Shown: positions 16,166-26,302, counted from the stretch's first letter. The stretch is DNA of 64,000 bases from Geodermatophilus amargosae (GCF_900116515.1 NZ_FPBA01000010.1:112192-176191); one strand, 5' to 3'. The notes: generated by a model not told the origin, from the letters alone. Numbers and translations: made by a program.

Positions 16166-17658
16166 TCACCCTGACCCTCGCCGAGGTCGCGGAGGCCGTC
16201 GGCGCAGCGTTGCCGCACGCCGCCGAGGGGACCGTCACCGGCGTCACCCTGGACTCGCGCACCGTCGGCGCCGGCGACCTGTTCGTCGCGGTGGCCGGCG
16301 AGCGCGTCGACGGGCACGACTTCCTCGACGCCGCGGCCGCCGCCGGTGCCGTCGCCGCGCTGACCACCCGCCCCGGCGGTCCGCTGCCGGCGCTGGTCGT
16401 CGACGACGCCGTCGTCGCGCTGGGCCGGCTGGCCGCCGCGGTGCACGCCCGGCTGGCCGGCGGCGGCCTGCTCACGCTCGGCATCACCGGCTCCTCGGGC
16501 AAGACCTCGACCAAGGACCTGCTCGGCCAGGTGCTCGCCGCCGCCGGCCCCACGGTCAGCCCGCCCGGCTCGTTCAACAACGACATCGGCCTGCCGCTGA
16601 CCGTGCTCTCGGCCGACGAGGACACCCGCCACCTGGTGCTGGAGATGGGCGCGCGCGGCGTCGGACACATCGCCCGGCTGTGCGCCGTCGCCCGGCCCGA
16701 CGTCGGCGTGGTGCTCAACGTGGGCTCGGCGCACCTCGGCGAGTTCGGCTCGGCCGACGGGATCGCGCTGGCCAAGGGCGAGCTGGTCGAGGCGCTGCCG
16801 GAGTCGGGCACCGCCGTCCTCAACGCCGACGACCCGCGGGTCGCCGGGATGGCGCCGCGCACCCGCGCCCGGGTGGTCACCACCGGTCGCTCGGAGGGCG
16901 CCGACGTCCGCGCCACCGGCGTCACCCTCGACGACGCCGCCCGCGCCCGGTTCACGCTCGTCGCCGCCGGTGAGGAGCACCCGGTGGCGCTGCAGGTCGT
17001 GGGGGAGCACCAGGTGTCCAACGCGCTGTCGGCCGCGGCCGCCGCGCTGGCCGCCGGCATGACCCCGGCCACGGTCGCCGAGGCGCTGTCGGCCGCGCAG
17101 CCGCGCAGCCGCTGGCGCATGGAGGTCACCCGCCGCGCCGACGGCGTGACCGTGGTCAACGACGCCTACAACGCCAACCCCGAGTCGATGCGCGCCGCCC
17201 TCGCCGCGCTCGCCGGCCTGCCCGCCACCCGCCGGGTCGCCGTCCTCGGCGGGATGGCCGAGCTCGGACCCGACGCCGACGCCGAGCACGAGCGGCTGGG
17301 CCGCGACGCGGTCGGCGCCGGGGTCGACCTGCTCGTCGCCGTCGGACCGGATGCGGTAGGGATGGTGGCGGGTGCCGCGGCCGCCGGTGCCCGCCACGGG
17401 GAGGGCCACGCGACAGGGGTCGTGTCCGTGCCCGACCGTGCGGCCGCCCTCGACCTGCTCTCGGAGGTACTGGTGCCCGGTGACGTCGTGCTGGTGAAGG
17501 CCAGCCGGTCCCACGGGCTGGAAGTCGTGGCCGACGGCCTGCTGGCCGCGGCCGGCGCCGGGGGCGGGGCCCCGGCCGACGGCGGGGCCGCGGCCGACGG
17601 CGGGGCCGCGGCCGACGGCGGGGCCGCGGACGGCGACCGGGCCGGGGCAGGCGCGTGA
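16162..17658 (+). CDS. murF: UDP-MurNAc-tripeptide:D-Ala-D-Ala ligase
   Basis: The protein has 498 residues. It starts MITLTLAEVAEAVG and includes GVTLDSRTVGAGDLFVAVAGERVDGHDF (N-terminal domain), the ATP loop GITGSSGKTSTKDLL near residue 110, the VLEMGARGVGHIARL segment and VVNDAYNANPESMRAAL in the C-terminal domain. It adds D-Ala-D-Ala to complete the pentapeptide. GTGA overlaps join it to murE upstream and mraY downstream. The last ~35 residues are an Ala/Asp/Gly tandem repeat beyond the normal end of MurF and are probably disordered. Confidence 0.95.
   Translation: MITLTLAEVAEAVGAALPHAAEGTVTGVTLDSRTVGAGDLFVAVAGERVDGHDFLDAAAAAGAVAALTTRPGGPLPALVVDDAVVALGRLAAAVHARLAGGGLLTLGITGSSGKTSTKDLLGQVLAAAGPTVSPPGSFNNDIGLPLTVLSADEDTRHLVLEMGARGVGHIARLCAVARPDVGVVLNVGSAHLGEFGSADGIALAKGELVEALPESGTAVLNADDPRVAGMAPRTRARVVTTGRSEGADVRATGVTLDDAARARFTLVAAGEEHPVALQVVGEHQVSNALSAAAAALAAGMTPATVAEALSAAQPRSRWRMEVTRRADGVTVVNDAYNANPESMRAALAALAGLPATRRVAVLGGMAELGPDADAEHERLGRDAVGAGVDLLVAVGPDAVGMVAGAAAAGARHGEGHATGVVSVPDRAAALDLLSEVLVPGDVVLVKASRSHGLEVVADGLLAAAGAGGGAPADGGAAADGGAAADGGAADGDRAGAGA
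17575..17628. repeat. Three 18-bp tandem repeats at the 3' end of murF
   Basis: The unit GCCGACGGCGGGGCCGCG (six codons, ADGGAA) occurs three times without change at 17575, 17593 and 17611, in frame and outside the conserved enzyme. Confidence 0.9.
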
Positions 17659-18734
17659 AGTCCGTCCTCATCGCCGCGGCCTTCGGGCTGATCATCTCGA
17701 TCCTCTGCACGCCGGTGGCCGTCCGGGTCTTCCGCCGGCGCGGCTTCGGGCAGGAGATCCGCGACGACGGCCCCGAGTCGCACCTGTCGAAGAAGGGCAC
17801 GCCCACCATGGGCGGCACCGTCATCGTCGGTGCGACCGTCGGCGGGTACCTGCTCTCGCACCTGTTCCTCATCGGCCAGCCCAACCGCGGGGTCACCGCC
17901 AGCGGCCTGCTGGTGCTCTTCCTCATGGTGGGGCTGGGCACCGTCGGCTTCCTCGACGACTACCTCAAGATCCGGTTCCGGCGCAGCCTCGGGCTGAACA
18001 AGACCTCGAAGCTGGTCGGTCAGCTGGTGATCGGCGTCGCCTTCGCCGTCCTCGCCCTGAACTTCCCGGACGAGGCGGGCGTGCGGCCGGCCTCGGAGTT
18101 CGTGTCCTTCGTCCGCGACATCGGGCCGCTGTTCCTCGGCTCGGTCGGGTTCGTGATCCTGGCCTACCTGTTCATCGCCGGGTTCTCCAACGCGGTCAAC
18201 CTGACCGACGGCCTCGACGGGCTGGCGGCCGGGTGCTCGGCGATGGTCTGCGGCGCCTACACGGTCATCTCGTTCTGGCAGTTCACCCACGACTGCTCCA
18301 GTGCCCTGGTCGACGGCTGCTACCAGGTCCGCGACCCGCTGGACATCACGCTGGTGGCCGCCGCCGGGCTCGGCGCGTGCCTGGGCTTCCTGTGGTGGAA
18401 CACCAGCCCGGCGCGCATCTTCATGGGCGACACCGGCTCGCTGGCCCTCGGCGGGCTGCTGGCCGGGCTGGCCGTCGTCACCCGCACCGAGCTGCTGCTG
18501 ATCGTCCTCGGCGGCCTGTTCGTGGCGGTGACCCTCTCGGTGGTCATCCAGGTGGCCTTCTTCCGCGCCACCCGCCGCCGGGTGTTCCGCATGGCACCGC
18601 TGCACCACCACTTCGAGCTGGCCGGGTGGGCGGAGAACACCGTCATCGTGCGGTTCTGGCTGGTCACCGGCATGGCCGTCGCGTTCGGCCTCGGCCTGTT
18701 CTACGCCGACTGGCTGTCCATCACCGGACTGTGA
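17655..18734 (+). CDS. mraY: Phospho-MurNAc-pentapeptide transferase (lipid I synthase)
   Basis: The protein has 359 residues and about ten membrane helices. Family motifs include [13 protein letters not shown] near residue 46, FLDDYLKI with the Asp pair near 100, [15 protein letters not shown] near 180, [21 protein letters not shown], and the [13 protein letters not shown] histidine motif near residue 315. It transfers phospho-MurNAc-pentapeptide to undecaprenyl phosphate at the membrane. GTGA overlaps join it to murF and to ftsW. The next gene in most dcw clusters, murD, is absent here. Confidence 0.96.
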   Translation: MKSVLIAAAFGLIISILCTPVAVRVFRRRGFGQEIRDDGPESHLSKKGTPTMGGTVIVGATVGGYLLSHLFLIGQPNRGVTASGLLVLFLMVGLGTVGFLDDYLKIRFRRSLGLNKTSKLVGQLVIGVAFAVLALNFPDEAGVRPASEFVSFVRDIGPLFLGSVGFVILAYLFIAGFSNAVNLTDGLDGLAAGCSAMVCGAYTVISFWQFTHDCSSALVDGCYQVRDPLDITLVAAAGLGACLGFLWWNTSPARIFMGDTGSLALGGLLAGLAVVTRTELLLIVLGGLFVAVTLSVVIQVAFFRATRRRVFRMAPLHHHFELAGWAENTVIVRFWLVTGMAVAFGLGLFYADWLSITGL

Positions 18735-20338
18735 GCGCGAGGTCGGGGAGCGTGCCGGTCCGCGGGGACCGCGCGCGACACGCGCGGCCGTTGACGAGGC
18801 TGCGCGCCCGCAGCGGCGACGATGGCGGGATGGACGGCCGGAGCGAGTCGACCCGCACCCGCCGCACGCCCCGCCGGGTGCCCGCCGCGGGGGCGCGGCC
18901 GCGGCTGCGCGGGCCCGCCTGGCTCGACGGGCCCATGACCAGCTGCCACCTCGTCATCGGCGCCGCCGGCCTGCTGCTGGCCATCGGGCTGGTCATGGTC
19001 TTCTCCGCCTCGTCGATCGAGGCGGCCCTGGCCGACCAGCCGGCCTGGCGGCCAGGGGTGGACCAGCTGCTGTTCGCCGCGCTCGGCCTGGTCGCCCTCG
19101 GCGTGGCGGTGCGGCTGCCCGCCGGGCTGGTCCGGCGCTGGTCGCCGATCGCGCTGATCGCCGTCGTCGTGCTGCTGGTGGCCGTGCTCGTCCCGGGCAT
19201 CGGCGTCGAGTACAACGGCTCCCGGGCCTGGATCAGCCTCGGCTTCACCGACTTCCAGCCCTCCGAGCTGTCCAAGCTCGTCGTCTCGCTGTGGGGCGCG
19301 CACGTGCTGGCCGTCCGCGGGCGGCACCTGACGGTCAAGACGCTGCTGGTGCCGCTGGTCCCGGTGTTCGTCCTGCTGTGCGGGCTGCTCATGCTCGAGC
19401 CCGACTTCGGCGCGGTGATCAGCCTGCTGCTGGTCGTCATGGGCCTGCTCTACGCCGGCGGCCTGCCCGGCCGGCTCTGGGCGGTCGGCGGCGTGACCGT
19501 CGCCACGCTCGTCGTGCTGATGGTCACCACCTCGGAGTACCGGATGGAGCGGGTGACCGCCTTCCTCCACCCCTTCGACGACCCCACCGACACCGGCTTC
19601 CAGGCCATCCGCGGCTTCTACGCCCTGGCCACCGGCGGCCTGTGGGGCGTGGGCCTGGGCAACAGCGCCATGAAGTGGGACCTGCTGCCCGAGGCCGAGT
19701 CGGACTACATCTTCGCGATCATCGGCGAGGAGCTCGGCTTCCTCGGCTGCCTGGTCGTGATCACCCTCTACGCGGTGCTGGCCTACGCCGGCTTCCGCAT
19801 CGCCCGCCGCTCCGCCGACCGCTTCGTGTCGCTGGCCAGCGTGGCGATCACCGTCTGGCTGGTCGGCCAGGCGGCCCTGAACATGGGCTACGTGGTGGGC
19901 CTGCTCCCGGTCACCGGGGTCACGCTGCCGCTGGTCTCCGCCGGTGGCACCTCGCTGGTGCTCACCCTCTTCATCGTGGGGCTCCTCATCCGCTTCGCCC
20001 GCTCCGAGCCCGAGGCCATCGAGCACCTGCGCCGCGCACCGCGCGGCCGGCTGGCCCGCTGGTCCCTGCCCGTCCCCGCCCACGCCGTCGACCCGGTCCG
20101 GCCGCGCAAGGCCCGGCCCGAGCACTCGCCCCGCCCGGGAGCCCGCCGCCCCGTGGAGGCACACCCGGTCCGGCGGCCCTCGGCCGAGGTGCCCCGGCCG
20201 GCCGACCGCCGCTCCACCGACCGCCGCGCGCCCGCCCCGGCCGCCCGGCGTCCCGACCGGGACCGGGCGCCCGCCCGCCCCGCCGACCGCGACCGCACTC
20301 CGGTGCGCCCGGCCGACCGCCCGGGACGGTCCCGGTGA
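18731..20338 (+). CDS. ftsW: Septal lipid II polymerase FtsW (SEDS family)
   Basis: The protein is 535 residues from GTG 18731, or 502 from ATG 18830. Ten or so helices carry SEDS motifs: [77 protein letters not shown] and [16 protein letters not shown] long Arg/Pro-rich C-terminal tail (about 110 residues) is typical of actinobacterial FtsW. GTG 18731 overlaps the mraY stop as GTGA and would couple the genes. ATG 18830 begins nearer the usual family N-terminus but has only a weak GGCGGG. The ~95 bases between them occupy the place where murD would normally be. Confidence 0.94.
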   Translation: MSARSGSVPVRGDRARHARPLTRLRARSGDDGGMDGRSESTRTRRTPRRVPAAGARPRLRGPAWLDGPMTSCHLVIGAAGLLLAIGLVMVFSASSIEAALADQPAWRPGVDQLLFAALGLVALGVAVRLPAGLVRRWSPIALIAVVVLLVAVLVPGIGVEYNGSRAWISLGFTDFQPSELSKLVVSLWGAHVLAVRGRHLTVKTLLVPLVPVFVLLCGLLMLEPDFGAVISLLLVVMGLLYAGGLPGRLWAVGGVTVATLVVLMVTTSEYRMERVTAFLHPFDDPTDTGFQAIRGFYALATGGLWGVGLGNSAMKWDLLPEAESDYIFAIIGEELGFLGCLVVITLYAVLAYAGFRIARRSADRFVSLASVAITVWLVGQAALNMGYVVGLLPVTGVTLPLVSAGGTSLVLTLFIVGLLIRFARSEPEAIEHLRRAPRGRLARWSLPVPAHAVDPVRPRKARPEHSPRPGARRPVEAHPVRRPSAEVPRPADRRSTDRRAPAPAARRPDRDRAPARPADRDRTPVRPADRPGRSR

Positions 20339-21450
20339 GCCCGCTGTCGGTCGTCCTGGCCGGCGGCGGCACCGGCGGCCACATCGAGCCGATGCTCGCG
20401 CTGGCCGACGCGCTGGGCCGCCGCACCGGCCCCGGGGACGACACCGCGCCGCGGATCACCTGCCTGGGCACCGCCCGCGGCATGGAGACCCGGCTGGTGC
20501 CCGCTCGCGGCTACGACCTGCGCCTCATCCCACCGGTCCCGCTGCCGCGCAAGCCCACGCTGGACCTGCTGCGGGTCCCCGGCCGGGTGCGCCGCTCGGT
20601 CGCCGACACCCGCGCGCTGCTCGACGAGCTGGCCGCCGACGTCGTCGTCGGCTTCGGCGGGTACGTGGCCCTGCCGGCCTACCTGGCCGCGCGGCGCGCC
20701 TCCGTGCCGGTCGTCGTGCACGAGCAGAACGCGCTGCCAGGGCTGGCCAACCGGATCGGCGCGCGGATCGCCGCCCGCGTGGCGGTGACCGTGCCCGGCA
20801 CGCCGCTGCACCGGGGCGAGCACGTCGGCATGCCCCTGCGCACCGCGATCAGCGGCCTGGACCGCGCCGCGCGCCGCGCCGAGGCACGGGAGACCTTCGG
20901 CCTGGACGCCGACCGGCCCACGCTGCTGGTCTTCGGCGGCTCGCAGGGCGCCGCGTCGCTCAACCGGGCCGCCACCGCCGCGGCCGACGCGCTCACCGCC
21001 GCCGGGGTGCAGGTGCTGCACGCCCGCGGCCCCAAGAACACCGACGTCACGGTGCCGCCCCGCCCGGCCGGCGCGGCGCCCTACGTCGTCGTCGACTACC
21101 TGGAGCGGATGGACCTCGCCTACGCCGCCGCGGACCTGGCGCTGTGCCGCTCGGGCGCGGTGACCGTCGCCGAGCTGTCCGCCGTCGGCCTGCCCGCGGC
21201 GTTCGTGCCGCTGCCCATCGGCAACGGCGAGCAGCGGCGCAACGCCCTGCCGGTGGTGGAGGCCGGCGGCGGGCTGCTGGTCGAGGACGCCGACCTCTCG
21301 CCGCCGTGGATCGAGGCCACGCTGCTCCCGCTGCTGACCGACCCCGCGGCGCTCTCGGGCTACGCCGCGCACGCCGCCGCGGCCGGCGTGCCCGACGCCG
21401 ACGAGCGCCTGGCCGACATCGTGCTGGAGGTGGCGACCGGTGACCGCTGA
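20335..21450 (+). CDS. murG: UDP-GlcNAc:lipid I N-acetylglucosaminyltransferase
   Basis: The protein has 371 residues. The N-terminal glycine loop is [37 protein letters not shown] and [14 protein letters not shown] follow in the acceptor domain. The C-terminal donor domain has [14 protein letters not shown] and [27 protein letters not shown]. It converts lipid I to lipid II on the cytoplasmic membrane face. The GTG start overlaps the ftsW stop as GTGA, and the gene overlaps murC by 11 bases. Confidence 0.96.
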   Translation: MSPLSVVLAGGGTGGHIEPMLALADALGRRTGPGDDTAPRITCLGTARGMETRLVPARGYDLRLIPPVPLPRKPTLDLLRVPGRVRRSVADTRALLDELAADVVVGFGGYVALPAYLAARRASVPVVVHEQNALPGLANRIGARIAARVAVTVPGTPLHRGEHVGMPLRTAISGLDRAARRAEARETFGLDADRPTLLVFGGSQGAASLNRAATAAADALTAAGVQVLHARGPKNTDVTVPPRPAGAAPYVVVDYLERMDLAYAAADLALCRSGAVTVAELSAVGLPAAFVPLPIGNGEQRRNALPVVEAGGGLLVEDADLSPPWIEATLLPLLTDPAALSGYAAHAAAAGVPDADERLADIVLEVATGDR

Positions 21451-23005
21451 CGCGACGGCGGCCTGGACGGCGCCCGTGCCCTCCCTCGAGGACCTCGGCG
21501 CGGTGCACTTCATCGGCATCGGCGGTGCCGGCATGAGCGGCATCGCGCGCATCCTGCTCGCCCGCGGGGTGCGGGTCTCCGGCAGCGACCGCCGCGACAC
21601 CCCGACCCTGCTCGCGCTGCGTGCGCTCGGCGCCCGGGTCCAGGTCGGGCACGACGCCGCCCACCTCGGCGACGCCGACTCGGTCGTCGTCTCCTCGGCG
21701 GTCCGCGAGGACAACCCCGAGCTCGCCGCCGCCCGTGCCCGAGGGCTCGTGGTGCTGCCGCGTGCGGTGGCGCTCGCCGCGGTCATGGCCGGGCGGCGCA
21801 GCGTCGCCGTCGCCGGGACGCACGGCAAGACGTCGACCACCTCGATGCTCACCGTCGCGGTGCAGGCCTGCGGGGTCGACGCGTCGTTCGCCATCGGCGG
21901 CGACCTCAACGAGTCGGGCAGCAACGCGCACGCGGGGGAGGGCGACGTCTTCGTCGCCGAGGCCGACGAGAGCGACCGCTCCTTCCTGCTGCTGGCCCCG
22001 TACGGCGGGATCGTCACCAACGTCGAGGCCGACCACCTGGACAACTACGGCGACCTCGCCGCGGTCGAGGCCGCCTTCGACCGGTTCCTCGGCACCGTGC
22101 ACCCCGACGGGTTCGTCGTCCTGTGTGCCGACGACCCGGGCGCGGCCCGGTTGCGCGGCGTCCCGGCCCCGGCCCGGGTGCGCACCTACGGCACCGCCGC
22201 GGACGCCGACCTGCGGCTGGTCGACCTCGACGTCGGCCAGGACACCACCAGCTGGACCGCCGTCCTCGACGGCGCCGTGCTGGGCCGGGTCCGGATCCGG
22301 GTGCCCGGCGAGCACATGGCACGCAACAGCGCCGCCGCGCTGCTGGCCGGCCTCGAGCTCGGCCTGCCCGCCGAGGGGCTGATCGCGGGGCTCGGACGCT
22401 TCGGGGGAGTGCACCGCCGGTTCGAGCTCAAGGGCGTGGCCGCCGGCGTGCGCGTCTACGACGACTACGCCCACCACCCGACCGAGGTGACCGCCCAGCT
22501 GCACGCCGCCCGCGCGGTGGCCGGCGGGGGGCGGGTCGTCGTCGCCTTCCAGCCGCACCTCTACAGCCGCACCCGCGAGTTCGCGACCGCCTTCGGCACG
22601 GCGCTCGGCCTGGCCGACGAGGTCGTGGTGATGGACGTCTACGGCGCCCGCGAGGACCCGGTCCCCGGCGTCACCGGCGCGCTGGTGGCCGACGCCGTCC
22701 CGCTGCCGCCCGGCCGGGTGGCCTTCGAGCCCTCGTGGTCGGCGGCCGCCCCGGCGCTGGCCGGCCGCGCCCGTGCCGGCGACCTGGTCATCACCATGGG
22801 CGCCGGCAACGTCTCCATGCTCGGCCCGGAGGTCCTCGCCGTCCTGGGCGACGGCGTTCCCGTCGTCGGCGCCCAGGGCGACGGTGCTCCCGGCGACGGT
22901 GCTCCCGGCGACGGTGCTCCCGGCGACGGTGCTCCCGGCGACGGTGCTCCCGGCGACGGTGCTCCCGGCGACGGAGGCGCGGACACCGGGGGCAGGGCGC
23001 AGTGA
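21440..23005 (+). CDS. murC: UDP-MurNAc:L-alanine ligase
   Basis: The protein has 521 residues. The nucleotide-sugar domain starts [21 protein letters not shown]; the ATP loop is [14 protein letters not shown] near residue 127; [23 protein letters not shown] and [10 protein letters not shown] mark the central and C-terminal domains. It adds the first stem-peptide residue. The GTG start lies inside the end of murG behind GGAGGTGG. The last ~45 residues are a Gly-Asp-Gly-Ala-Pro tandem repeat beyond the usual MurC end. The stop overlaps ftsQ as GTGA. Confidence 0.95.
   Translation: MTADATAAWTAPVPSLEDLGAVHFIGIGGAGMSGIARILLARGVRVSGSDRRDTPTLLALRALGARVQVGHDAAHLGDADSVVVSSAVREDNPELAAARARGLVVLPRAVALAAVMAGRRSVAVAGTHGKTSTTSMLTVAVQACGVDASFAIGGDLNESGSNAHAGEGDVFVAEADESDRSFLLLAPYGGIVTNVEADHLDNYGDLAAVEAAFDRFLGTVHPDGFVVLCADDPGAARLRGVPAPARVRTYGTAADADLRLVDLDVGQDTTSWTAVLDGAVLGRVRIRVPGEHMARNSAAALLAGLELGLPAEGLIAGLGRFGGVHRRFELKGVAAGVRVYDDYAHHPTEVTAQLHAARAVAGGGRVVVAFQPHLYSRTREFATAFGTALGLADEVVVMDVYGAREDPVPGVTGALVADAVPLPPGRVAFEPSWSAAAPALAGRARAGDLVITMGAGNVSMLGPEVLAVLGDGVPVVGAQGDGAPGDGAPGDGAPGDGAPGDGAPGDGAPGDGGADTGGRAQ
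22877..22966. repeat. Six perfect 15-bp tandem repeats at the 3' end of murC
   Basis: GGCGACGGTGCTCCC (five codons, GDGAP) occurs six times in a row, followed by a partial degenerate copy. It keeps the reading frame, so copy-number changes would only lengthen or shorten the tail. Confidence 0.95.
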
Positions 23006-23799
23006 GCCGCTCCGGTCGGACGACCGCCGACCGGGAGCGCGGGGCCCCGGAGGAGGTCGCCCGGCCGGCCCGGCCGGTCCGGCGCCGCCCGCGCCGCGAC
23101 ACCCCGGCCGACCGCCGCCGGCGCCGCATCGTCCGGGCCGCGGTCGCCGTCGCCGTCGTCGCCCTGGCGTGGTGGGCGGTGTGGGCCAGCCCGCTCTTGG
23201 CCGTGCACCAGGTCCGCGTCGACGGCGCCACGACGCTCACCGCCGAGCAGGTCCGTACCGCAGCCGGCATCCCCGACGGGACGCCGCTGCTGCGGGTCGA
23301 CACCGACGCCGCCGCCGCACGCGTGGCCCGGCTGCCCCAGGTGGCCGACGTCTCGGTCACCCGCGGGTGGCCGCGCAGCGTCGTCGTCACGGTGGCCGAG
23401 CGGCGGCCGGTCGCCGTGGTCGAGCAGGCCGGCACGCGCTCCCTGGTCGACGCCTCCGGTGTGCTCTTCGACACCGTCACCGGCGCGGCGCCCGACGGCG
23501 TCGTCCCGCTGGACGTCGCCTCGCCCGGCCCCGACGACCCGGCCACCCGCTCGGCGCTGGGCGCGCTGGTGTCGCTGCCGGGCGACGTCCGCGGGGAGGT
23601 CACCGGCGCCCGGGCCACCACCGGCGAGGACGTCATGCTGACCCTCGCCGACGGCACGACCGTCGTCTGGGGCGGTGCCGACGGCGCAGACGACAAGTCC
23701 GCCGCGCTGGTCGCGCTCCTGGCCCGGGTCGCCTCCGGGGATCTCGACCCCGCGGCGACCATCGACGTCAGCGCGCCGGGCGCCGTCGTCCTCAGGTAG
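23002..23799 (+). CDS. ftsQ: Cell-division protein FtsQ (DivIB)
   Basis: The protein has 265 residues. A basic cytoplasmic tail of ~50 residues is followed by one membrane helix (IVRAAVAVAVVALAWWAVWAS). The POTRA domain begins LLAVHQVRVDGATTLTAEQVRTAAGIPDGTPLLRVD, followed by ARLPQVADVSVTRGWPRSVVVTVAERRPVAVV and the beta domain (LVDASGVLF). GTGA overlap with murC. FtsQ recruits FtsB/FtsL to the septum. It is the last gene before the separate ftsZ promoter region. Confidence 0.94.
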   Translation: MSRSGRTTADRERGAPEEVARPARPVRRRPRRDTPADRRRRRIVRAAVAVAVVALAWWAVWASPLLAVHQVRVDGATTLTAEQVRTAAGIPDGTPLLRVDTDAAAARVARLPQVADVSVTRGWPRSVVVTVAERRPVAVVEQAGTRSLVDASGVLFDTVTGAAPDGVVPLDVASPGPDDPATRSALGALVSLPGDVRGEVTGARATTGEDVMLTLADGTTVVWGGADGADDKSAALVALLARVASGDLDPAATIDVSAPGAVVLR

Positions 23800-24161
23800 G
23801 GGCCGGCTGCTCGCTGAGCGTATGCGCGCGGGTGCGGAGGGCGGTCAGGGCGGCGCGGCGCCGACACGCCCACCTCCGCGACACGCCCGACACGTTGCGC
23901 GGATCGGATTCGTCTCCGTCTCACCGGAGCGGCGACTCTCGACTCGGGGATGAGGCTGGGACAGGCGGGTCGTCACTGACGGTCGTGCAGATGTGACCAT
24001 CGGGTCGTCAGGTGTCCGTGAGGTGTCGTGCTCGCGACACGCCGGGCCGGGGAGGGTGCTTGTAGGGCCGGACGTGCCCCACCTAACTTCGTCCGCGTCG
24101 ACCCAGTTGACATAACACTAAGTCTCCACTTGAGGATGAGGGTCGAGGTCGGGAGCCCCAC
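23800..24161 (+). promoter_or_regulatory. ftsQ-ftsZ intergenic region with ftsZ promoter
   Basis: These 362 bases hold no gene. Near the right end is TTGACATAACACTAAG (24107-24122) followed by ACTTGAGGATGAGGG (24128-24142), a less GC-rich island. TTGACA is a perfect -35; the -10 would be near TTGAGG (24130-24135) or GAGGAT (24132-24137). As I recall, a very similar TTGACATAAC...TTGAGG string precedes ftsZ in other actinobacteria, so this is probably the conserved ftsZ promoter/leader. A GGGAG at 24151-24155 is the ribosome-binding site. Confidence 0.65.
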
Positions 24162-25451
24162 ATGACACCTCCGCACAACTACCTCGCGGTCATCAAGGTC
24201 GTCGGCATCGGCGGCGGCGGTGTGAACGCGGTCAACCGGATGATCGAGGTCGGTCTGAAGGGGGTGGAGTTCATCGCCATCAACACCGACGCGCAGGCGC
24301 TGCTGATGAGCGACGCCGACGTCAAGCTCGACGTCGGCCGCGAGCTCACCCGTGGCCTCGGCGCCGGCGCGCAGCCCGACGTCGGCCGCCAGGCCGCCGA
24401 GGACCACCGCGAGGAGATCGAGGAGGTGCTCAAGGGCGCCGACATGGTCTTCGTGACCGCCGGTGAGGGTGGCGGCACCGGCACCGGCGGTGCGCCCGTC
24501 GTCGCCTCGATCGCCCGCAAGCTCGGCGCGCTGACCATCGGTGTGGTCACCCGGCCGTTCTCCTTCGAGGGCAAGCGCCGCGCGGTGCAGGCCGAGTCGG
24601 GGATCGAGGAGCTGCGCAACGAGTGCGACACGCTCATCGTCATCCCCAACGACCGGCTGCTGCAGCTCGGTGACCGCAACGTCAGCGTGATGGACGCCTT
24701 CCGCACCGCCGACCAGGTGCTGCTCTCCGGTGTCCAGGGCATCACCGACCTGATCACCACGCCGGGCCTGATCAACCTGGACTTCGCCGACGTCAAGTCG
24801 GTCATGTCCGGTGCCGGCTCGGCGCTCATGGGCATCGGCAGCGCCCGCGGCGACAACCGCGCGCTGCTCGCGGCCGAGCAGGCCATCGCCAGTCCGCTGC
24901 TCGAGGCCTCGATGGAGGGCGCCCACGGCGTCCTGCTGTCGATCTCCGGTGGCTCGGACCTCGGCCTGTTCGAGATCAACGAGGCGGCCTCGCTGGTCTC
25001 CGACGCCGCGCACGCCGACGCCAACATCATCTTCGGCGCGGTCATCGACGACGCCCTGGGCGACGAGGTCCGCGTGACCGTCATCGCCGCGGGCTTCGAC
25101 GGCGGCCGGCCCTCCTCCCGCAAGGACGGCGCCGTCGCGGCGGTCCCGGCGGCGGCTCCGGCCGCGCCGAGCCGGTTCAGCCCGCCGCCGCCGGTCGCGC
25201 CCGCCCCGCCGCGGGCCACGGGGGAGCGCCTCGTCGGGTCCGTCCCGCCGGCACCCGTGGCGCCGGTGGCCCAGCCCGCCCCGGCTGCGGCGCCGGCCCG
25301 GCCGGCTCCGCCCACGGGCGGCGGGATCACCGTCCCGCCGCTGCCGCCGGTGCAGAACTCCGCGGCGAGCGCCGCCTCGGCCGGCCGTCGTCCGCTGGGC
25401 AACGAGGACTTCGAGGAGGAGCTCGACATCCCGGAGTTCCTCCGCCAGTGA
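24162..25451 (+). CDS. ftsZ: Cell-division GTPase FtsZ
   Basis: The protein has 429 residues. It begins with the actinobacterial [20 protein letters not shown]. The tubulin signature [10 protein letters not shown] lies near residues 103-112, followed by [14 protein letters not shown] and the T7-loop segment [15 protein letters not shown]. After the GTPase core (to about residue 315) is a Pro/Ala-rich linker. The C-terminal peptide [14 protein letters not shown] is the docking site for SepF and FtsW. FtsZ polymerises to form the Z ring. It is transcribed from its own strong-looking promoter, separate from the upstream operon. Confidence 0.98.
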   Translation: MTPPHNYLAVIKVVGIGGGGVNAVNRMIEVGLKGVEFIAINTDAQALLMSDADVKLDVGRELTRGLGAGAQPDVGRQAAEDHREEIEEVLKGADMVFVTAGEGGGTGTGGAPVVASIARKLGALTIGVVTRPFSFEGKRRAVQAESGIEELRNECDTLIVIPNDRLLQLGDRNVSVMDAFRTADQVLLSGVQGITDLITTPGLINLDFADVKSVMSGAGSALMGIGSARGDNRALLAAEQAIASPLLEASMEGAHGVLLSISGGSDLGLFEINEAASLVSDAAHADANIIFGAVIDDALGDEVRVTVIAAGFDGGRPSSRKDGAVAAVPAAAPAAPSRFSPPPPVAPAPPRATGERLVGSVPPAPVAPVAQPAPAAAPARPAPPTGGGITVPPLPPVQNSAASAASAGRRPLGNEDFEEELDIPEFLRQ

Positions 25452-25453
25452 GA

Positions 25454-25509
25454 GGACCCTCCTGCCCCCCACAGCTCGCGAGCTCGCTGCGGGCCCCTGC
25501 AGGAGGGCC
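25454..25509. repeat. GC-rich intergenic palindrome, copy 1
   Basis: CCCTCCTGC (25457-25465) pairs with GCAGGAGGG (25499-25507); a smaller stem lies inside. The right half contains GCTCGCTGCGGG followed by a CCC-TGCAGGAGGGCC end. It sits directly after the ftsZ stop and could terminate transcription. Two related elements follow at 25506 and 26303. Confidence 0.75.
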
Positions 25510-25561
25510 GCCCGTGTCTCCTACCGCTCGCACGCTCGCGGCGGGCCCCCGCACGGGGGCC
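25506..25561. repeat. GC-rich intergenic palindrome, copy 2
   Basis: This shares the core GCTCGCGGCGGG and ends GGCCCCCGCACGGGGGCC, with GGCCCCC (25544-25550) and GGGGGCC (25555-25561) forming a tight hairpin. The element ends five bases before the GTG of pgeF, where a ribosome-binding site would be expected. Confidence 0.6.
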
Positions 25562-25566
25562 ACGCC

Positions 25567-26298
25567 GTGAGCTCGACCCCGGCCGCTCCGCCGGCGGTGC
25601 GCCCTCGACGGGTGGTCACCGACCGGCGGGGCGGCCGCTCGCGTCCGCCCTACGACGCCTTCAACCTCGGCGGACACGTCGGCGACGACCCCGTCGACGT
25701 CGCGGGCAACCGCGAGCGCCTCGCCCGCGAGATCGGCGTGTCCGGCGAGCAGCTGGTCTGGATGGACCAGGTCCACGGCACCGGCGTCGCCGTCGTCGAC
25801 GGCCCGGTCGAGGGCCCGCTGCCCGGCACCGACGCGCTGGTGACCCGCACCCCGGGCCTGGTGCTGTGCGTGCTGGTCGCCGACTGCGTGCCCGTGCTCC
25901 TGGCCGATCCGGTCGCCGGGGTGGTCGCCGCCGTCCACGCCGGCCGGGAGGGTGTCCGGCAGGGCGTCGTCCCCGCCACGCTCGCCGCCATGGCGCGACT
26001 GGGCAGCCGGCCGTCCGACACCACCGCGCTCCTCGGCCCGGCCGTCTGCGGCGCGGACTACGAGGTGCCCCGGGAGATGCAGGCCGAGCTGGCCCGGGTG
26101 GCGCCCGCGGCCGCCGTCCGCACCCGCAGGGGGACACCGGGGCTGGACCTGCGCGCCGGCCTCGCCGAGCTGCTCACCCGCGCCGGCCTGCCCCAGGTGG
26201 TCCACGACCCGCGCTGCACCGTCGAGGACCGGCGGCTGTTCAGCCACCGCCGCGACGGCGTCACCGGCCGGCAGGCCGGCGTCACCTGGCTCGGCTGA
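25567..26298 (+). CDS. pgeF: Polyphenol oxidase/laccase-domain protein PgeF (YfiH family)
   Basis: The protein has 243 residues. Family motifs are visible: VVTDRRGGRSRPPYDAFNLGGHVGDD, LVWMDQVHGTGV, TDALVTRTPGLVLCVLVADCVPVLLAD and AAVHAGREGVRQGVV with the zinc-binding His and Cys. A C-terminal DLRAGLAELLTRAG and DPRCTVEDRRLFSHRRDG follow. YlmD/YfiH proteins beside ftsZ act on purine nucleosides or on misincorporated peptidoglycan residues in different reports. The GTG start has no Shine-Dalgarno, and a hairpin ends just before it. Confidence 0.9.
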   Translation: MSSTPAAPPAVRPRRVVTDRRGGRSRPPYDAFNLGGHVGDDPVDVAGNRERLAREIGVSGEQLVWMDQVHGTGVAVVDGPVEGPLPGTDALVTRTPGLVLCVLVADCVPVLLADPVAGVVAAVHAGREGVRQGVVPATLAAMARLGSRPSDTTALLGPAVCGADYEVPREMQAELARVAPAAAVRTRRGTPGLDLRAGLAELLTRAGLPQVVHDPRCTVEDRRLFSHRRDGVTGRQAGVTWLG

Positions 26299-26302
26299 GC
26301 GA

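Noticed and set aside
18735..18829. Remnant of murD between mraY and ftsW
   Set aside because: Too short and no Mur-ligase motif is recognisable; it is treated as an ftsW extension or spacer.
22877..22966. Tandem 15-bp arrays considered as CRISPR or origin iterons
   Set aside because: No spacers, units are multiples of three and lie in coding frames.
23800..24100. Search for a small gene between ftsQ and ftsZ
   Set aside because: No frame with a ribosome site and normal codon usage; the ftsZ promoter explains the right end.
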